A DNA stretch of 64,000 nt from Clostridia bacterium (GCA_026418695.1 JAOAAU010000092.1:41787-105786); one strand, 5' to 3'. Positions 1-9,160 are shown, counted from the first letter of the stretch. Notes: generated by a model not told the origin, from the sequence alone. Program-made: numbers and translations.

Positions 1-311
1 CCGGTGTACTTTAGCAGATTTCTTGTGGTTTTATATAAAAATAGTCTGGAACCATCAATAAATTTGGCAAAAGTGCGATTTTCAAAATATTCGACAAGGG
101 CTGCAACAGCATGGGCAGTACAGGAGCCTAGATCTTTCTGGTTCTCTATGGGTGAACACCATTTTCTCAGATCGATTCTGGCTGGCAGCGCAGCGGATTC
201 CTGATTTGATTTAGCTGCGTTCAGCATTTTACTGACTTGTTTAGTTTCACTGGTATAATCGCGGATGTCCGGATAATCAGGAATCCAACCGTACCGATAC
301 TTGTAACTCAT
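1..311 (-). CDS. C1-family (papain-like) cysteine peptidase, 5' part only
   Basis: Reading from ATG at 311 toward the left edge gives at least 103 residues without a stop; the rest lies outside the window. After a polar N-terminal region comes a segment typical of the start of the papain fold: PARIDLRKW at about 43-51, then NQKDLGSCTAHA, giving the oxyanion-hole Gln (about Q58) and catalytic Cys (about C64). The His and Asn of the triad would be beyond the edge. A GAGGTG ribosome site precedes the ATG. No signal peptide is visible, so a cytoplasmic or otherwise unconventional location is possible. The motif pair is strong for C1 peptidases; substrate unknown. Confidence 0.8.
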   Translation of the reverse strand, partial: MSYKYRYGWIPDYPDIRDYTSETKQVSKMLNAAKSNQESAALPARIDLRKWCSPIENQKDLGSCTAHAVAALVEYFENRTFAKFIDGSRLFLYKTTRNLLKYT

Positions 312-433
312 AACAACACCTCACTATTTACATTAATACCATAATATTACAATTGGGACATGCCGTCAAGAATTCGAAACACTGGTGACGGAACAGAAAA
401 TACTCTCTTAATAGAATCTATCAAACAATATAT

Positions 434-1474
434 TTAATTTTCATGGGTGTTTTGCCCTTCGAAAACTTTTCTCAACCCTTCATCCATATGCCCTTTCCAG
501 TTTCCCCAACTGTGGCTTTCAGCATATTTCATATAATCAACGATGCTTCCCCGGGCTTTAAGAACTTTGTACATGACATCGTTCATTTCTTCCGTATCTG
601 CAATGGTACCTGTTTGCAGGCAAAATCGGATATGTGCAATCTCCCTTTCCTGGAGAATGTCAAAAATCAGCCATTCCTTCGGCCAGAAAGATCCTGATTG
701 GGACAATACCCTGCAGAACAGATTGGAATTAGCAGCCAGATAGATTGCTGTCAGGCCGCCCCAGGAAACCCCCATCAGGGTTCTGTCTACTCCGTTTTCG
801 CCTGAAATATACCGGCTTTCAACAAAAGGTAAAAGCTCGGTGATCACGTAATCATAATACGGTTCATAGAGGGTATACTCTTTTGTTCTTTCGTGAGGAT
901 CTACAAGAACGACGACAGCTTTGGGAATTTCCCCTTGAGCAATCAAGTAATCAAATACAAGGTTTGCAGATGCGAAATTGAGATAGTCCGAACCATCCAG
1001 AGCGTACAGGATATGTCGTGCAGCGGTTTTGTCATAACCAAAGGGAAGATAGACATGATATTTCATTGTTTCCTGCAAATGATTGCTGAAGTAATCCTGA
1101 TTGTAAGCTACAGTTCCCCGTGGAACATCACTATGGATGATTCTTTCATAGTTGCTGTGGTATTGAGGCATGATCAGCGTTGAATTGTATCCGGAGCCGC
1201 CGGGGGTCATATTCTTATTGTTGGGATCTGTAATCCAGTTGCCGTCGACAACAAATTTGTAATCAAATCTGGAATTGTCGGGAAAGTCCTTTTTGAGATA
1301 CCATAAATCCTTTTCAGGTGCTTTTTTCATTGGATCGTCACGTTCCCAACTGTTATAATCCCCCACCAAATAGACAGAGTCTGCTTTTCCTGAATAGACA
1401 AAAAGAACGCCGTCAGCATGGACAATGGGAGAACCTTTTTCCAGAACATCTTTTCCTATTCTATCAATATCCAT
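434..1474 (-). CDS. Esterase-family alpha/beta hydrolase with N-terminal carbohydrate-binding-like (E-set) domain
   Basis: Predicted 346 aa. The ATG at 1474 is chosen because AGGAG lies just upstream; the longer open frame to 1720 has no ribosome site and composition unlike protein. Residues about 15-100 resemble the CBM48/glycogen-binding E-set fold (VYLVGDYNSW, RFDYKFVVDGNWITDP). The rest resembles the esterase D/enterochelin-esterase family: an ALDGSDYLNF segment, the nucleophile elbow GVSWGG with Ser near 237, and a C-terminal ESHSWGNWKGH likely holding the catalytic His. It probably hydrolyses an ester in the cytoplasm, as no signal peptide is seen; the substrate cannot be told. It is divergent from the permease that starts at 1694. 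Confidence 0.82.
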   Translation of the reverse strand: MDIDRIGKDVLEKGSPIVHADGVLFVYSGKADSVYLVGDYNSWERDDPMKKAPEKDLWYLKKDFPDNSRFDYKFVVDGNWITDPNNKNMTPGGSGYNSTLIMPQYHSNYERIIHSDVPRGTVAYNQDYFSNHLQETMKYHVYLPFGYDKTAARHILYALDGSDYLNFASANLVFDYLIAQGEIPKAVVVLVDPHERTKEYTLYEPYYDYVITELLPFVESRYISGENGVDRTLMGVSWGGLTAIYLAANSNLFCRVLSQSGSFWPKEWLIFDILQEREIAHIRFCLQTGTIADTEEMNDVMYKVLKARGSIVDYMKYAESHSWGNWKGHMDEGLRKVFEGQNTHEN

Positions 1475-1693
1475 ATCAAAACTCCTGTTAAACATTATTT
1501 TTAGTGTTGCAGCGGTCAGAATTATGTTTTCTTGATCTGACTGTATCAAAACAGGAATATTTTGTCGTAATGTCAATAGGCGTATTAATCTGTGTTGAAA
1601 AGAAGGTTGTATAAAGCAGGTACATTGTTGAACATTTGCGTTTACGGCGGAATATCCTGTAGTACAAGAAAAACAAAGAAAAGGGTGGTGTAT

Positions 1694-3103
1694 ATGGGAG
1701 TTGAACTCAATGCACTTCATGGGGTTTACCTGATTTTTATACTAATGATTATCGCTATTATGGTGATGAGAAGAGATACCAGCCTGATTTGCATCGTGGG
1801 GATATTCTGTATCGGGTTTGCTGCAACCGCATCGGTTTACCAGTCTGTGATGGGAGTTTTCAACAGCTTGATCTATGCGATTAAAGAGCTGATGGGAACG
1901 ATTCTGATCATATCGGTAATCTCAGCCATGAGTAAAGAACTGTTAAGTTCGGGGATTAACGAGGTCATGGTGCATCCCTTTACAAAATTGATCAGGAATC
2001 CAACCCTGGCATACTGGGTGATTGGATTGGTCATGATGGTCATTTCCTGGTTCTTCTGGCCGTCTCCTGCAGTAGCTTTATTAGGTGCGGTGCTGCTGCC
2101 TGTTGCCTTAAGAGTTAAACTGCCTGCCATGGGCGTTGCAGTTGCTATGAATCTGTTCGGACACGGAATAGCCTTGTCAGGGGATTATGTCATTCAAGGC
2201 GCTCCCAAACTAACTGCTGACGGAGCCGGGATTCCTGTGGGAGATGTTGTAAGTGCGAGCATTCCGCTGGTATTTATCATGGGATTTGTCACTACCGTGA
2301 TTGCTTTCTGGTTCTTGTACCGGGATATGAAAAAAGGTGTCTTGGTTGTAGAGGAAAACACAGCTTCAATTCAGCAAGAGAACCTGGATACGGCTGAAAG
2401 TGATTCGGGAAAGACGCTTTCTCGAAAAACAAAAATATTCTTCGCTGTTCTCGTGCCTATTCTTTTTTTGGTAGATATCGTGGTAATGTCCGTTGTCAAA
2501 CTTCAGGGGGGCGATGCAACAGCCCTGATCGGTGGTACTGCTTTATTCATTTTGATCCTGATCTCTTCTTTTACATACGGAAGAAAAAGTCTTGAAAAAA
2601 TCACTTCAAGATTTATTGATGGCATGCAGTTCGGAATCAAAGTGTTTGGTCCTGTAATACCGGTAGCTGCCTTCTTTTACCTCGGAGATTCCGGCTTTAT
2701 CAGCATTTTTGGCGAGCTTCTGCCCAAAGGCTCTCATGGACTGGTCAATGACCTGGGAGTTGCGTTGGCAAATACAGTACCATTAAACTCTGCAGTTGGT
2801 GCGGTTACAGCAACGGTTGTAGGCGCTATCACCGGTTTGGACGGATCCGGATTTTCAGGTATCTCTCTTGCAGGCTCCATTGCCAAGTTGTTTTCTGCAG
2901 CGATAGGGGCAAGTGCGGCAACATTGACAGCCCTTGGGCAAGTGGCAGCCATCTGGGTTGGCGGCGGAACTTTGATTCCATGGGCACTCATTCCGGTAGC
3001 TGCGATTTGCGGTGTGGATGCTTTTGAGCTTGCCAGGCGCAATTTAAAACCTGTGGTGATTGGTTTGGCGATCACAACAATCGCAGCCGTATTCCTTGTT
3101 TAA
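1694..3103 (+). CDS. Polytopic membrane transporter, substrate unknown
   Basis: Predicted 469 aa, with about 11-12 hydrophobic segments and a central charged cytoplasmic loop (about residues 217-250). The open frame extends 34 residues upstream, but ATG at 1694 (GVELNALHGVYLIF) has a GGGTGGTG ribosome site and begins just before the first membrane helix. Gly/Ser/Pro-rich stretches inside the membrane (FFWPSPAVALLGAVLLP, LFGHGIALSGDYVIQGAP) suggest re-entrant loops as in the ion-transporter (citrate/gluconate-like) superfamily, but I cannot name the exact family. It is followed by the riboswitch leader of the flagellin gene. Transporter class is well supported; substrate is not. Confidence 0.65.
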   Translation: MGVELNALHGVYLIFILMIIAIMVMRRDTSLICIVGIFCIGFAATASVYQSVMGVFNSLIYAIKELMGTILIISVISAMSKELLSSGINEVMVHPFTKLIRNPTLAYWVIGLVMMVISWFFWPSPAVALLGAVLLPVALRVKLPAMGVAVAMNLFGHGIALSGDYVIQGAPKLTADGAGIPVGDVVSASIPLVFIMGFVTTVIAFWFLYRDMKKGVLVVEENTASIQQENLDTAESDSGKTLSRKTKIFFAVLVPILFLVDIVVMSVVKLQGGDATALIGGTALFILILISSFTYGRKSLEKITSRFIDGMQFGIKVFGPVIPVAAFFYLGDSGFISIFGELLPKGSHGLVNDLGVALANTVPLNSAVGAVTATVVGAITGLDGSGFSGISLAGSIAKLFSAAIGASAATLTALGQVAAIWVGGGTLIPWALIPVAAICGVDAFELARRNLKPVVIGLAITTIAAVFLV

Positions 3104-3167
3104 GAGTAAGGAATGAAGAAACATGGAATGATGATGACAATGTCGAAAAAATAGGTACTTTGTATTA

Positions 3168-3196
3168 TTGATTTCCATACAAAACCAATATATAAT
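3168..3196 (+). promoter_or_regulatory. Sigma-A-like promoter of the flagellin riboswitch leader
   Basis: TTGATT (3168-3173), 17-bp spacer, TATAAT (3191-3196), placing the transcript start near 3203, just ahead of the aptamer. It is a housekeeping-type promoter rather than the usual flagellar sigma-D pattern. Confidence 0.7.
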
Positions 3197-3212
3197 GTAA
3201 ATATAAAATCTC

Positions 3213-3306
3213 TTTTGATAAAGGCAAACCTGTTGAAAAGCAGGGACGCAAAGCCACGAATCTAAAACAGAAATGTCATGATCGTCGGGCTGCCGGAAGT
3301 TCTTCA
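3213..3306 (+). promoter_or_regulatory. c-di-GMP-I (GEMM) riboswitch aptamer upstream of flagellin
   Basis: Matches the GEMM consensus in order: AAAGGCAAACC, a P2 hairpin closed by a GAAA tetraloop (CCTGTT-GAAA-AGCAGG), the tetraloop receptor and ligand pocket GGGACGCAAAGCC, a CTAAA segment, a variable P3 arm, then GGGCTGCCGGAAG. An intrinsic terminator follows at 3320-3350. CAATGT at 3305-3310 can pair with ACATTG at 3321-3326, the left half of the terminator stem, so an antiterminator is possible. Presumed to couple flagellin transcription to cyclic di-GMP; direction (on or off) is not decided from sequence. Confidence 0.92.
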
Positions 3307-3319
3307 ATGTAGAATGATC

Positions 3320-3350
3320 AACATTGCTGACTTTGGCAATGTTTTTGTTT
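3320..3350 (+). terminator. Intrinsic terminator of the c-di-GMP riboswitch
   Basis: Perfect 8-bp stem AACATTGC/GCAATGTT with an 8-nt loop, then TTTTGTTT. It lies between the aptamer and the flagellin ribosome site, as expected for an expression platform. Confidence 0.85.
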
Positions 3351-3445
3351 TATTACGATATATTTTGGGAAAGTAAGGATTGTCCGGACAGTTTCCAGGG
3401 AATCATCAGAGAAAATATTCTCAGATGGGATAGGAAGGTGATGGT

Positions 3446-4195
3446 ATGAGAATCGAGGGTGCACTCCAAAACAGTTATGAAAGCTTGTCATCCATGCAGC
3501 GTATTAACAGTGCGGCGGATGATGCTGCCGGTTTGGCGATTTCACAGAATCTCACGGCGGAAACCAAGGGCTATGACAAAGGCACGGACAATGCTTTGTC
3601 TATGAATGATCTTGCAAAGACTGCGGATGGAGCTATGTCGTCTATTCATGACAGCCTGCAGAGAATGAGGGAACTTGCGGTTCAGGCCTCCAATGGTGTG
3701 TTGACAGGAGATGACAGGAAACTTATTCAAGAAGAAATCGACCAGTTGAAGCAATCCATCGGAGGGGTGGTTCAGAATACCCAGTTCAATACGCAGAAGC
3801 TTCTGGATGGAACCTTCAAGGATAAAAACATCGCCATGAATCCTTCGGGAACAGGGATGAAGATGAATATTCAGAACACCGGACTGGAAGCCTTGGGCAT
3901 AAAAGACTTTGATGTCACCAAGGATTTTGATATTAAGACACTGGATAATGCCATTTCACAGGTTTCTGATGCCAGGAGCCAGTTGGGGGCCACATCCAAT
4001 CGAATCATGCATGGAGTGAGCATCAATCAGATTTCTAGTGAAAATCTTACAGCTTCAAAAAGCAGGATGGTGGATTTGGATATTCCCAAAGCAATTTCCC
4101 AGATGAAAACACAGGAAATCCTGCAGCAGTATCAATATTTTGCTCAAAAGCAGGCAGCAATGCAGAAAAGTGGTACGCTGAGCTTATTAGGATAG
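3446..4195 (+). CDS. Flagellin, N-terminally short form
   Basis: Predicted 249 aa. The conserved flagellin N-domain is recognisable from RINSAADDAAGLAIS (about 19-33) through MRELAVQASNG and EEIDQLKQSI, and the C-domain from SQVSDARSQLGA to the end (SLLG). The hypervariable D2/D3 region is almost absent. Typical flagellins begin with a helix of about 40 residues before the RIN..ADDAAG block; here only about 18 residues precede it (MRIEGALQNSYESLSS), so some 20 residues of the D0 helix are missing. An in-frame TAG at 3431 excludes an upstream start, and AGGAAGGTG supports this ATG. It could be a structural filament protein, a minor filament or cap-like subunit, or a regulatory homologue. The riboswitch upstream ties it to c-di-GMP. 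Confidence 0.85.
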   Translation: MRIEGALQNSYESLSSMQRINSAADDAAGLAISQNLTAETKGYDKGTDNALSMNDLAKTADGAMSSIHDSLQRMRELAVQASNGVLTGDDRKLIQEEIDQLKQSIGGVVQNTQFNTQKLLDGTFKDKNIAMNPSGTGMKMNIQNTGLEALGIKDFDVTKDFDIKTLDNAISQVSDARSQLGATSNRIMHGVSINQISSENLTASKSRMVDLDIPKAISQMKTQEILQQYQYFAQKQAAMQKSGTLSLLG

Positions 4196-4214
4196 TTTAA
4201 AGCAATGAAATAAG

Positions 4215-4247
4215 AAAGGGATCGTGCACATACGATCCCTTTTTTGT
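4215..4247. terminator. Bidirectional terminator between flagellin and reductase
   Basis: AAAGGGATCGT (4215-4225) pairs with ACGATCCCTTT (4232-4242), followed by T-run on plus and flanked by A-run for the convergent minus gene. Confidence 0.85.
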
Positions 4248-4248
4248 G

Positions 4249-5379
4249 TTAGCCTCCGGATAAAGCGAGATGGCTTTCCGCCAGCTGTTCACGGATTTTA
4301 ATCTTCTGAGGACATTTTGTTTCGCAGGCACCGCATTGGTTGCAGGCATCCGCTCTTTTTCCCGGAACCCACTCATTGGTACCGATTTCTGCATATCCAT
4401 TTTTGGAGAAGTCTTCGATATTATAAATCTTATGATAATTCATCATCCTGAAAATATGAGGAATGTTGACGCCCTGCGGACAAGGCATGCAGTAAGCACA
4501 GCCGGTGCAATAAAGCTGGGCCAGTTTTTCATTCTCCTGCATCAAGGCATTGATGGCTTTTACTTCATCATCACTCAATGGTTCATATCTGGATGCGGTT
4601 GCTGCATTTTCCTCAACCATCTGAAGGGTTTCCATACCGGAGAGGGCGCAATCAATGTTAGGATTGGAGAAAACAAACCTTAAGGCCATTTCTGCGCTGC
4701 TCTTCACATTCACGCCAAGCTTTTCAGCAACCTCTTTGGGGAGGCCGGAAACTCTGCCGCCGCCCAAAGGCCCCATGATCACAACACCAAGACCTTTGGA
4801 TTTGGCATAAGCCATGGCTTCTTCATTGCTCCGGTCAACTGCGCTGTACTGACAAAGTACAGACTCAAAGATTCCCAGGTCAACAAGCTTTTTCATGTTT
4901 TCAGGCTTGTCGTGGAAGGAAAAAGAGATGTGCTTGATCAGGCCTTCCTCTTTAGCCTTGTAAGCTTCATCCAGCCATTTCACCTTTTTGTCGGTTTCAT
5001 GGAAGCTGTCAAAACCAATGCCGTGGAAGTGATAAAAGTCTATGTAATCAATATCCAGTCTGCGGATCTGTTCTTCCAGGATTCTTCTGTAGTCCCCGAC
5101 CTTTTTGAGCAAATGTCCGGGACTCTTGGTTGAAACGTAGACCTTGTCGCGGAAGCTCTTGATTGCTTTTCCCATGGCCGCCTCGCTCAAGCCTCCGTTA
5201 TAAAAGTAGGCTGAGTCATAGTAGTTGACACCTAGTTCATAAGCGCGCCGGAGCATCTCTGATACTTTATCCTGATCTACAACATTGTTATCGTTGATCT
5301 TCACCATGGGGAGACGCATGCACCCAAAACCCAGAGCGGAGATTTTGATTCCCGTATTTCCAAAATCTTTATAAATCAT
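4249..5379 (-). CDS. Aldo/keto reductase with C-terminal 2[4Fe-4S] ferredoxin domain
   Basis: Predicted 376 aa, GGAGGG ribosome site before ATG at 5379. N-terminal AKR barrel: the catalytic tetrad is recognisable as Asp55 and Tyr60 (DSAYFY), Lys85 and a His near 119 (DFYHFHG). From about residue 293 the chain carries two clostridial-ferredoxin cysteine motifs, CTGCAYCMPCP and CNQCGACETKCP, each able to ligate a [4Fe-4S] cluster. This fused form is common in anaerobes, where clusters may feed electrons to or from the NAD(P)H-dependent reductase domain; the substrate is unknown. It is a lone gene convergent with flagellin. Confidence 0.92.
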   Translation of the reverse strand: MIYKDFGNTGIKISALGFGCMRLPMVKINDNNVVDQDKVSEMLRRAYELGVNYYDSAYFYNGGLSEAAMGKAIKSFRDKVYVSTKSPGHLLKKVGDYRRILEEQIRRLDIDYIDFYHFHGIGFDSFHETDKKVKWLDEAYKAKEEGLIKHISFSFHDKPENMKKLVDLGIFESVLCQYSAVDRSNEEAMAYAKSKGLGVVIMGPLGGGRVSGLPKEVAEKLGVNVKSSAEMALRFVFSNPNIDCALSGMETLQMVEENAATASRYEPLSDDEVKAINALMQENEKLAQLYCTGCAYCMPCPQGVNIPHIFRMMNYHKIYNIEDFSKNGYAEIGTNEWVPGKRADACNQCGACETKCPQKIKIREQLAESHLALSGG

Positions 5380-5603
5380 AGTTTCCCTCCTGTTCTTTCA
5401 ATAATTGCATTTTAACATAATTATTTCTAGTTGTTCAAATGATAATTTAGTTTCCCGAAGAATCCTTATTGTTATATTCCAAAGGTCATCGATCTCCAGC
5501 TTGATAAAAAATGCCGGAGATGGTATGGTAAGAGGGAAATACGTAAGAATAACCATTATGAAGCAATCATAGTCAAACATTTTACTGCTGCGGAGGGGTA
5601 GGA

Positions 5604-6620
5604 ATGCAGAGACCGGTCATAGGAATTCCGATGGGAGATCCGGCAGGGATTGGCCCGGAAATCATAGTGAAATCGCTTTTAGATAAAAAACTGTATGAAG
5701 TTTGTAAACCTTTAGTGATAGGAAATTATGAGGTATTAGCCCAGGCAGTGCGCATTTGCGGGCTTGATATGAAACTCAATACAATAGGGAAAGCAGAAGC
5801 GGGTACATATAAAGCAGGAACCATTGATGTCATTGACCTTGGAAATGTAGACATAAAATCGTTGGAAATAGGCAAAGTCCAGGCTTTGGGGGGAAGCGCC
5901 GCTTTTGAATATATTCAAAAAGCAGTAGAATTGGCTTCAGGGAAAGAAGTTGCTGCCATTGCAACAACGCCCATCAACAAAGAGTCCTTAAAGGCTGCAA
6001 AGATTGATTTTATTGGACACACTGAGATTCTGGCGGGATTGACAAATACCAATGATCCTTTAACGATGTTTGAAGTGAGAGGCATGAGAGTATTTTTTCT
6101 TACAAGACATGTTTCCCTTAGAAATGCCTGTGACCTGATAACAAAACCAAGACTTTTGGATTACATCCGTCGATGTACCGAAGCGTTGAAAAGATTGGGG
6201 GTTGAAGGCGGGACTATGGCGGTTGCCGGATTAAACCCTCACAGCGGTGAGCATGGGCTTTTTGGGGATGAAGAAGTGAAAGAGATTGAACCTGCCGTGA
6301 TTGAAGCTCAAAAGAAGGGATATCGTGTAGTTGGCCCTATCGGCGCAGACTCTGTATTTCACATGGCGCTACAGGGGAAATTCAATTCGGTGCTTTCTCT
6401 GTATCATGATCAGGGACATATCGCAACAAAGACACTGGACTTTGAGAGAACTATTGCCATCACCATCGGGCTGCCGTTTTTAAGGACTTCCGTAGATCAT
6501 GGAACGGCGTTTGACATCGCCGGAACCGGACTGGCAAGCCCGGTTAGCATGACGGAAGCAATTCTGCTGGCGGCAAAGTATTCTCAAGGATACAATCTTT
6601 CAAGTTCAGAAGGAATTTAG
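5604..6620 (+). CDS. pdxA: PdxA-family dehydrogenase (4-hydroxythreonine-4-phosphate or 4-phospho-threonate/erythronate dehydrogenase)
   Basis: Predicted 338 aa, full length for the family. Seen: [14 protein letters not shown] at the N-terminus, [43 protein letters not shown] and [12 protein letters not shown], including the His residues that bind the divalent metal and the phosphate-binding region. PdxA oxidises 4-phosphohydroxythreonine in DXP-dependent vitamin B6 synthesis, while the PdxA2 branch acts on sugar-acid phosphates. No pdxJ and no DUF1537-type kinase are nearby, so which reaction applies is open; many Clostridia carry the PdxA2 branch. The ribosome site GGAGGGG supports the start. 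Confidence 0.88.
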   Translation: MQRPVIGIPMGDPAGIGPEIIVKSLLDKKLYEVCKPLVIGNYEVLAQAVRICGLDMKLNTIGKAEAGTYKAGTIDVIDLGNVDIKSLEIGKVQALGGSAAFEYIQKAVELASGKEVAAIATTPINKESLKAAKIDFIGHTEILAGLTNTNDPLTMFEVRGMRVFFLTRHVSLRNACDLITKPRLLDYIRRCTEALKRLGVEGGTMAVAGLNPHSGEHGLFGDEEVKEIEPAVIEAQKKGYRVVGPIGADSVFHMALQGKFNSVLSLYHDQGHIATKTLDFERTIAITIGLPFLRTSVDHGTAFDIAGTGLASPVSMTEAILLAAKYSQGYNLSSSEGI

Positions 6621-7104
6621 TAATAATGAACAATAAGTGTTATCCGTATGGATATTTTTTCCGATATATTATCATGAATACCGGTATCCGGTGATGAATC
6701 ATGATTCTTTTTCCAACTCATACAAAAGATGAACATAAGCTTGTGATTTTAATGTTATTAATAATGATATGGATGAAGCACGGAGCTTGATATCAGCATC
6801 ACAAGGAAGTGTTTTTCTTTCATTTGTCTCAGGGAGGAAAGCGGGGAATTTGTATCATTTGAATTTGATTTCAAAGCGATACCAATCTACCTCGTTGATA
6901 GTGTGGTTTGCATGCCTTGACGGCGTGCATTTTTGACCACCAGGCTCGCCTGTTGTAATATTCAGCCTTGAACCTTAAAATCAAAGTATCCAATCCAACT
7001 TAAGAGAAAAGGGCAGAGACAGTATGTTTAAAAAGTCAAGACTTTTTAGTTTGTTTACTGCGCCCATAAAAGCCTATCTATCAAATTAAGGAGGATTATC
7101 TGAT
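6621..7104. other. 484-bp intergenic region with a terminator-like hairpin
   Basis: No gene recognised. TGCATGCC (6909-6916) pairs with GGCGTGCA (6922-6929) across a 5-nt loop and is followed by five T, so transcription from either the pdxA side or an unseen leader could stop here. A second small palindrome (AAAAAGTC AA GACTTTTT, 7030-7047) lies closer to the next gene, which has its own AAGGAGG at about 7090. No riboswitch class was recognised. Confidence 0.4.
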
Positions 7105-8178
7105 ATGAGGATTCAAAGTTCTATGGTTCAGATGCTTGGCGTGGTAAATCACTCGGATAGGGAGGAACGGGATCATCTCCAAATATCATTTTCAGACTTC
7201 ATGAAAGTTGGTCAAAGGGATCGGCTCATTCACATTACAGCGGATACCCAAGGAAGGGAAACAACCTCACTGTCAATTAGATTTATTGAGAAGAGGTCGC
7301 AAATCAGAATTATAATCATATCGAACAACAGCCCGACAGAGGGAGACCCGGTACTGATCAACGAGAAGGACAAGCGTAAAATGATTGCTCTGCAGGAGCT
7401 TATTGAAAGATTGACCGGCAAGAAAGTAAAGTTTTATGCGAAAAGAGATTTTGAGGATGAGATCGAAGATCTGCAGTGGATATCCCTTCGCAGGGGGGCC
7501 GGAAATATAGTATTTCAAACGGACACTGGGAGCAAACCCGAAACCGGAAATTCTGAAAATGAGTCGGTAACCTTCGTTTCAAAAGGCATCATTAAAACCA
7601 GTGATGGAAGAAGCATTGATTTTAATGTGAATTTGAGGCTAAGTAAGGAATTCATGCGAGAAAACCATATAACAGCACAGAATACGGCATTTATCGATCC
7701 ACTGGTCATCAATTATGAAGGAGACAGTACGGAATTGACGGGTGAAGAATTCAGTTTTGATATCGATTTGGATGGAGGAACGGAAAACATTGCTTTTGTA
7801 GGAAAAGGAAGCGGATTTCTGGCAATTGATCTGAATAATGACGGAGTTGTAAATGACGGCAGTGAGCTCTTTGGACCCAAATCCGGAAATGGCTTTGGGG
7901 ATCTGGCAGTGTATGATTCCGACAAAAACAACTGGATCGATGAAAATGATCCCGTTTTTGAAAAGCTTCGGATTTGGACCAAGGATTCAGAGGGGAAGGA
8001 TATATTGTTTGCCCTAGGGGTAAAGGGAATTGGTGCGTTATATCTTGGTAATGTGAGCACGGAGTATGCAATCGGTGATACCCCGGACAGTTTGGATGCC
8101 TATATGAGGCAAACCGGTATTTTTATTCGAGAGAACGGTACTGTAGGAACCATACAGGATCTGGAATATGTAATCTGA
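7105..8178 (+). CDS. Unknown protein with EF-hand-like calcium-binding loops
   Basis: Predicted 357 aa; AAGGAGG ribosome site. The N-terminal 160 residues are charged and show no domain I recognise. In the C-terminal third there are Asp/Asn-rich loops of the EF-hand/dockerin/VCBS kind: DLNNDGVVNDGSELFG (about 241-256) and DSDKNNWIDENDP (about 270-282), with DIDLDGG just before. Such loops usually bind Ca2+. No signal peptide is seen, so either it is cytoplasmic or exported without a Sec signal. The neighbouring genes give no firm clue to function. Confidence 0.6.
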   Translation: MRIQSSMVQMLGVVNHSDREERDHLQISFSDFMKVGQRDRLIHITADTQGRETTSLSIRFIEKRSQIRIIIISNNSPTEGDPVLINEKDKRKMIALQELIERLTGKKVKFYAKRDFEDEIEDLQWISLRRGAGNIVFQTDTGSKPETGNSENESVTFVSKGIIKTSDGRSIDFNVNLRLSKEFMRENHITAQNTAFIDPLVINYEGDSTELTGEEFSFDIDLDGGTENIAFVGKGSGFLAIDLNNDGVVNDGSELFGPKSGNGFGDLAVYDSDKNNWIDENDPVFEKLRIWTKDSEGKDILFALGVKGIGALYLGNVSTEYAIGDTPDSLDAYMRQTGIFIRENGTVGTIQDLEYVI

Positions 8179-8284
8179 TCCCGGGTGCCTTGACGATTTT
8201 AAATACTTTAGAACAGTAAAACTTTCAAAGCAGCGTTTGATTGTAGTTGTATGAGATTATTCCCCGGTTAAAGCTGACTGATTT

Positions 8285-8338
8285 GGATATCAAAAAGCCG
8301 TAAAGTTGTTGTCTTATGGCTTTTGATATCCTATATTT
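8285..8338 (+). terminator. Intrinsic terminator after the EF-hand-like gene
   Basis: Long stem GGATATCAAAAAGCCGTAA (8285-8303) with its near-perfect complement ending at 8331, then TATATTTTTTT. Confidence 0.8.
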
Positions 8339-8440
8339 TTTTGATGATATCATAATAGTTGCGAAATTTTTGGTGAACTGGTGTATAATAGTATTTGTTT
8401 TATGAGTAATGGAAAAATTTATCCAATGAGGTGAGACTCC

Positions 8441-9160
8441 ATGGGAAAATTTGCATGTGTAACCGGAGCGGACAGGGGCTTGGGCCTGGAACTTGTAAGA
8501 CAGCTCTTGGGACAGGGATATGCGGTATTTGCAGGAAGACTTCATGAGCAAGGAGATGAACTGGACGAATTAAAGCAGCAGTTTGGAGATTTTCTTGAGA
8601 CCGTTAAAATGGATGTTGGGGACAATGACAGTGTTAAAGCAGCATGCAGCCATATTGCAGGCAGAACGGAGAGTCTGGATCTTTTAATCAATAATGCGGC
8701 TATCCTTGGAGACATCGAATCTACAATTTTTGATGAGTTGGATTTTGAAGACATGTTGAGGGTTTACAATACCAATGCTCTGGGAGCACTAAGAGTGACA
8801 AAAGGTCTTATTCCGCTGATCCTCAAAGGTTCAGACAGGCTTGTTGTCAATATTTCCTCGGAAGCAGGCAGTATCAATGACTGTTATCGTACGGAATGGT
8901 TTGCTTACTGCATGTCCAAAGCTGCTTTAAACATGGAGTCCAATCTGATTCATAACATTCTCAAGAAAAAAGGCGGGCATGTATTGGTATTTCATCCCGG
9001 CTGGATGAGAACGCACATGCGCGGGGTTGTTGATGATAAAGCTCCCCTGAGTCCTGGAGAGTCTGCGGAAAGCATTGTGAATATCCTGTTGCACCATGAA
9101 AAGTATAAGGCTGAGAAACCGGCATTTATTGACTATACCGGGGCAGAATTGCACTGGTAG
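8441..9160 (+). CDS. Short-chain dehydrogenase/reductase (SDR)
   Basis: Predicted 239 aa, standard for classical SDRs. NAD(P)-binding motif TGADRGLG at 8-15, NNAA at 84-87, catalytic Ser about 139 (NISSEAG) and YxxxK as Tyr156/Lys160 (AYCMSK). The tail resembles the C-factor-like SDR subgroup. Substrate unknown. The start ATG has GAGGTGAG upstream. The gene lies 42 bp before the ThuA-like gene and is probably co-transcribed with it. Confidence 0.88.
   Translation: MGKFACVTGADRGLGLELVRQLLGQGYAVFAGRLHEQGDELDELKQQFGDFLETVKMDVGDNDSVKAACSHIAGRTESLDLLINNAAILGDIESTIFDELDFEDMLRVYNTNALGALRVTKGLIPLILKGSDRLVVNISSEAGSINDCYRTEWFAYCMSKAALNMESNLIHNILKKKGGHVLVFHPGWMRTHMRGVVDDKAPLSPGESAESIVNILLHHEKYKAEKPAFIDYTGAELHW

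Noticed and set aside
1475..1720. N-terminal extension of the esterase frame
   Set aside because: Cys/His-rich translation without similarity; AGGAG directly before ATG 1474 marks the true start.
6909..6934. Hairpin upstream of the EF-hand-like gene considered as a riboswitch platform
   Set aside because: No aptamer-like conserved block upstream; listed only as a terminator-like hairpin.
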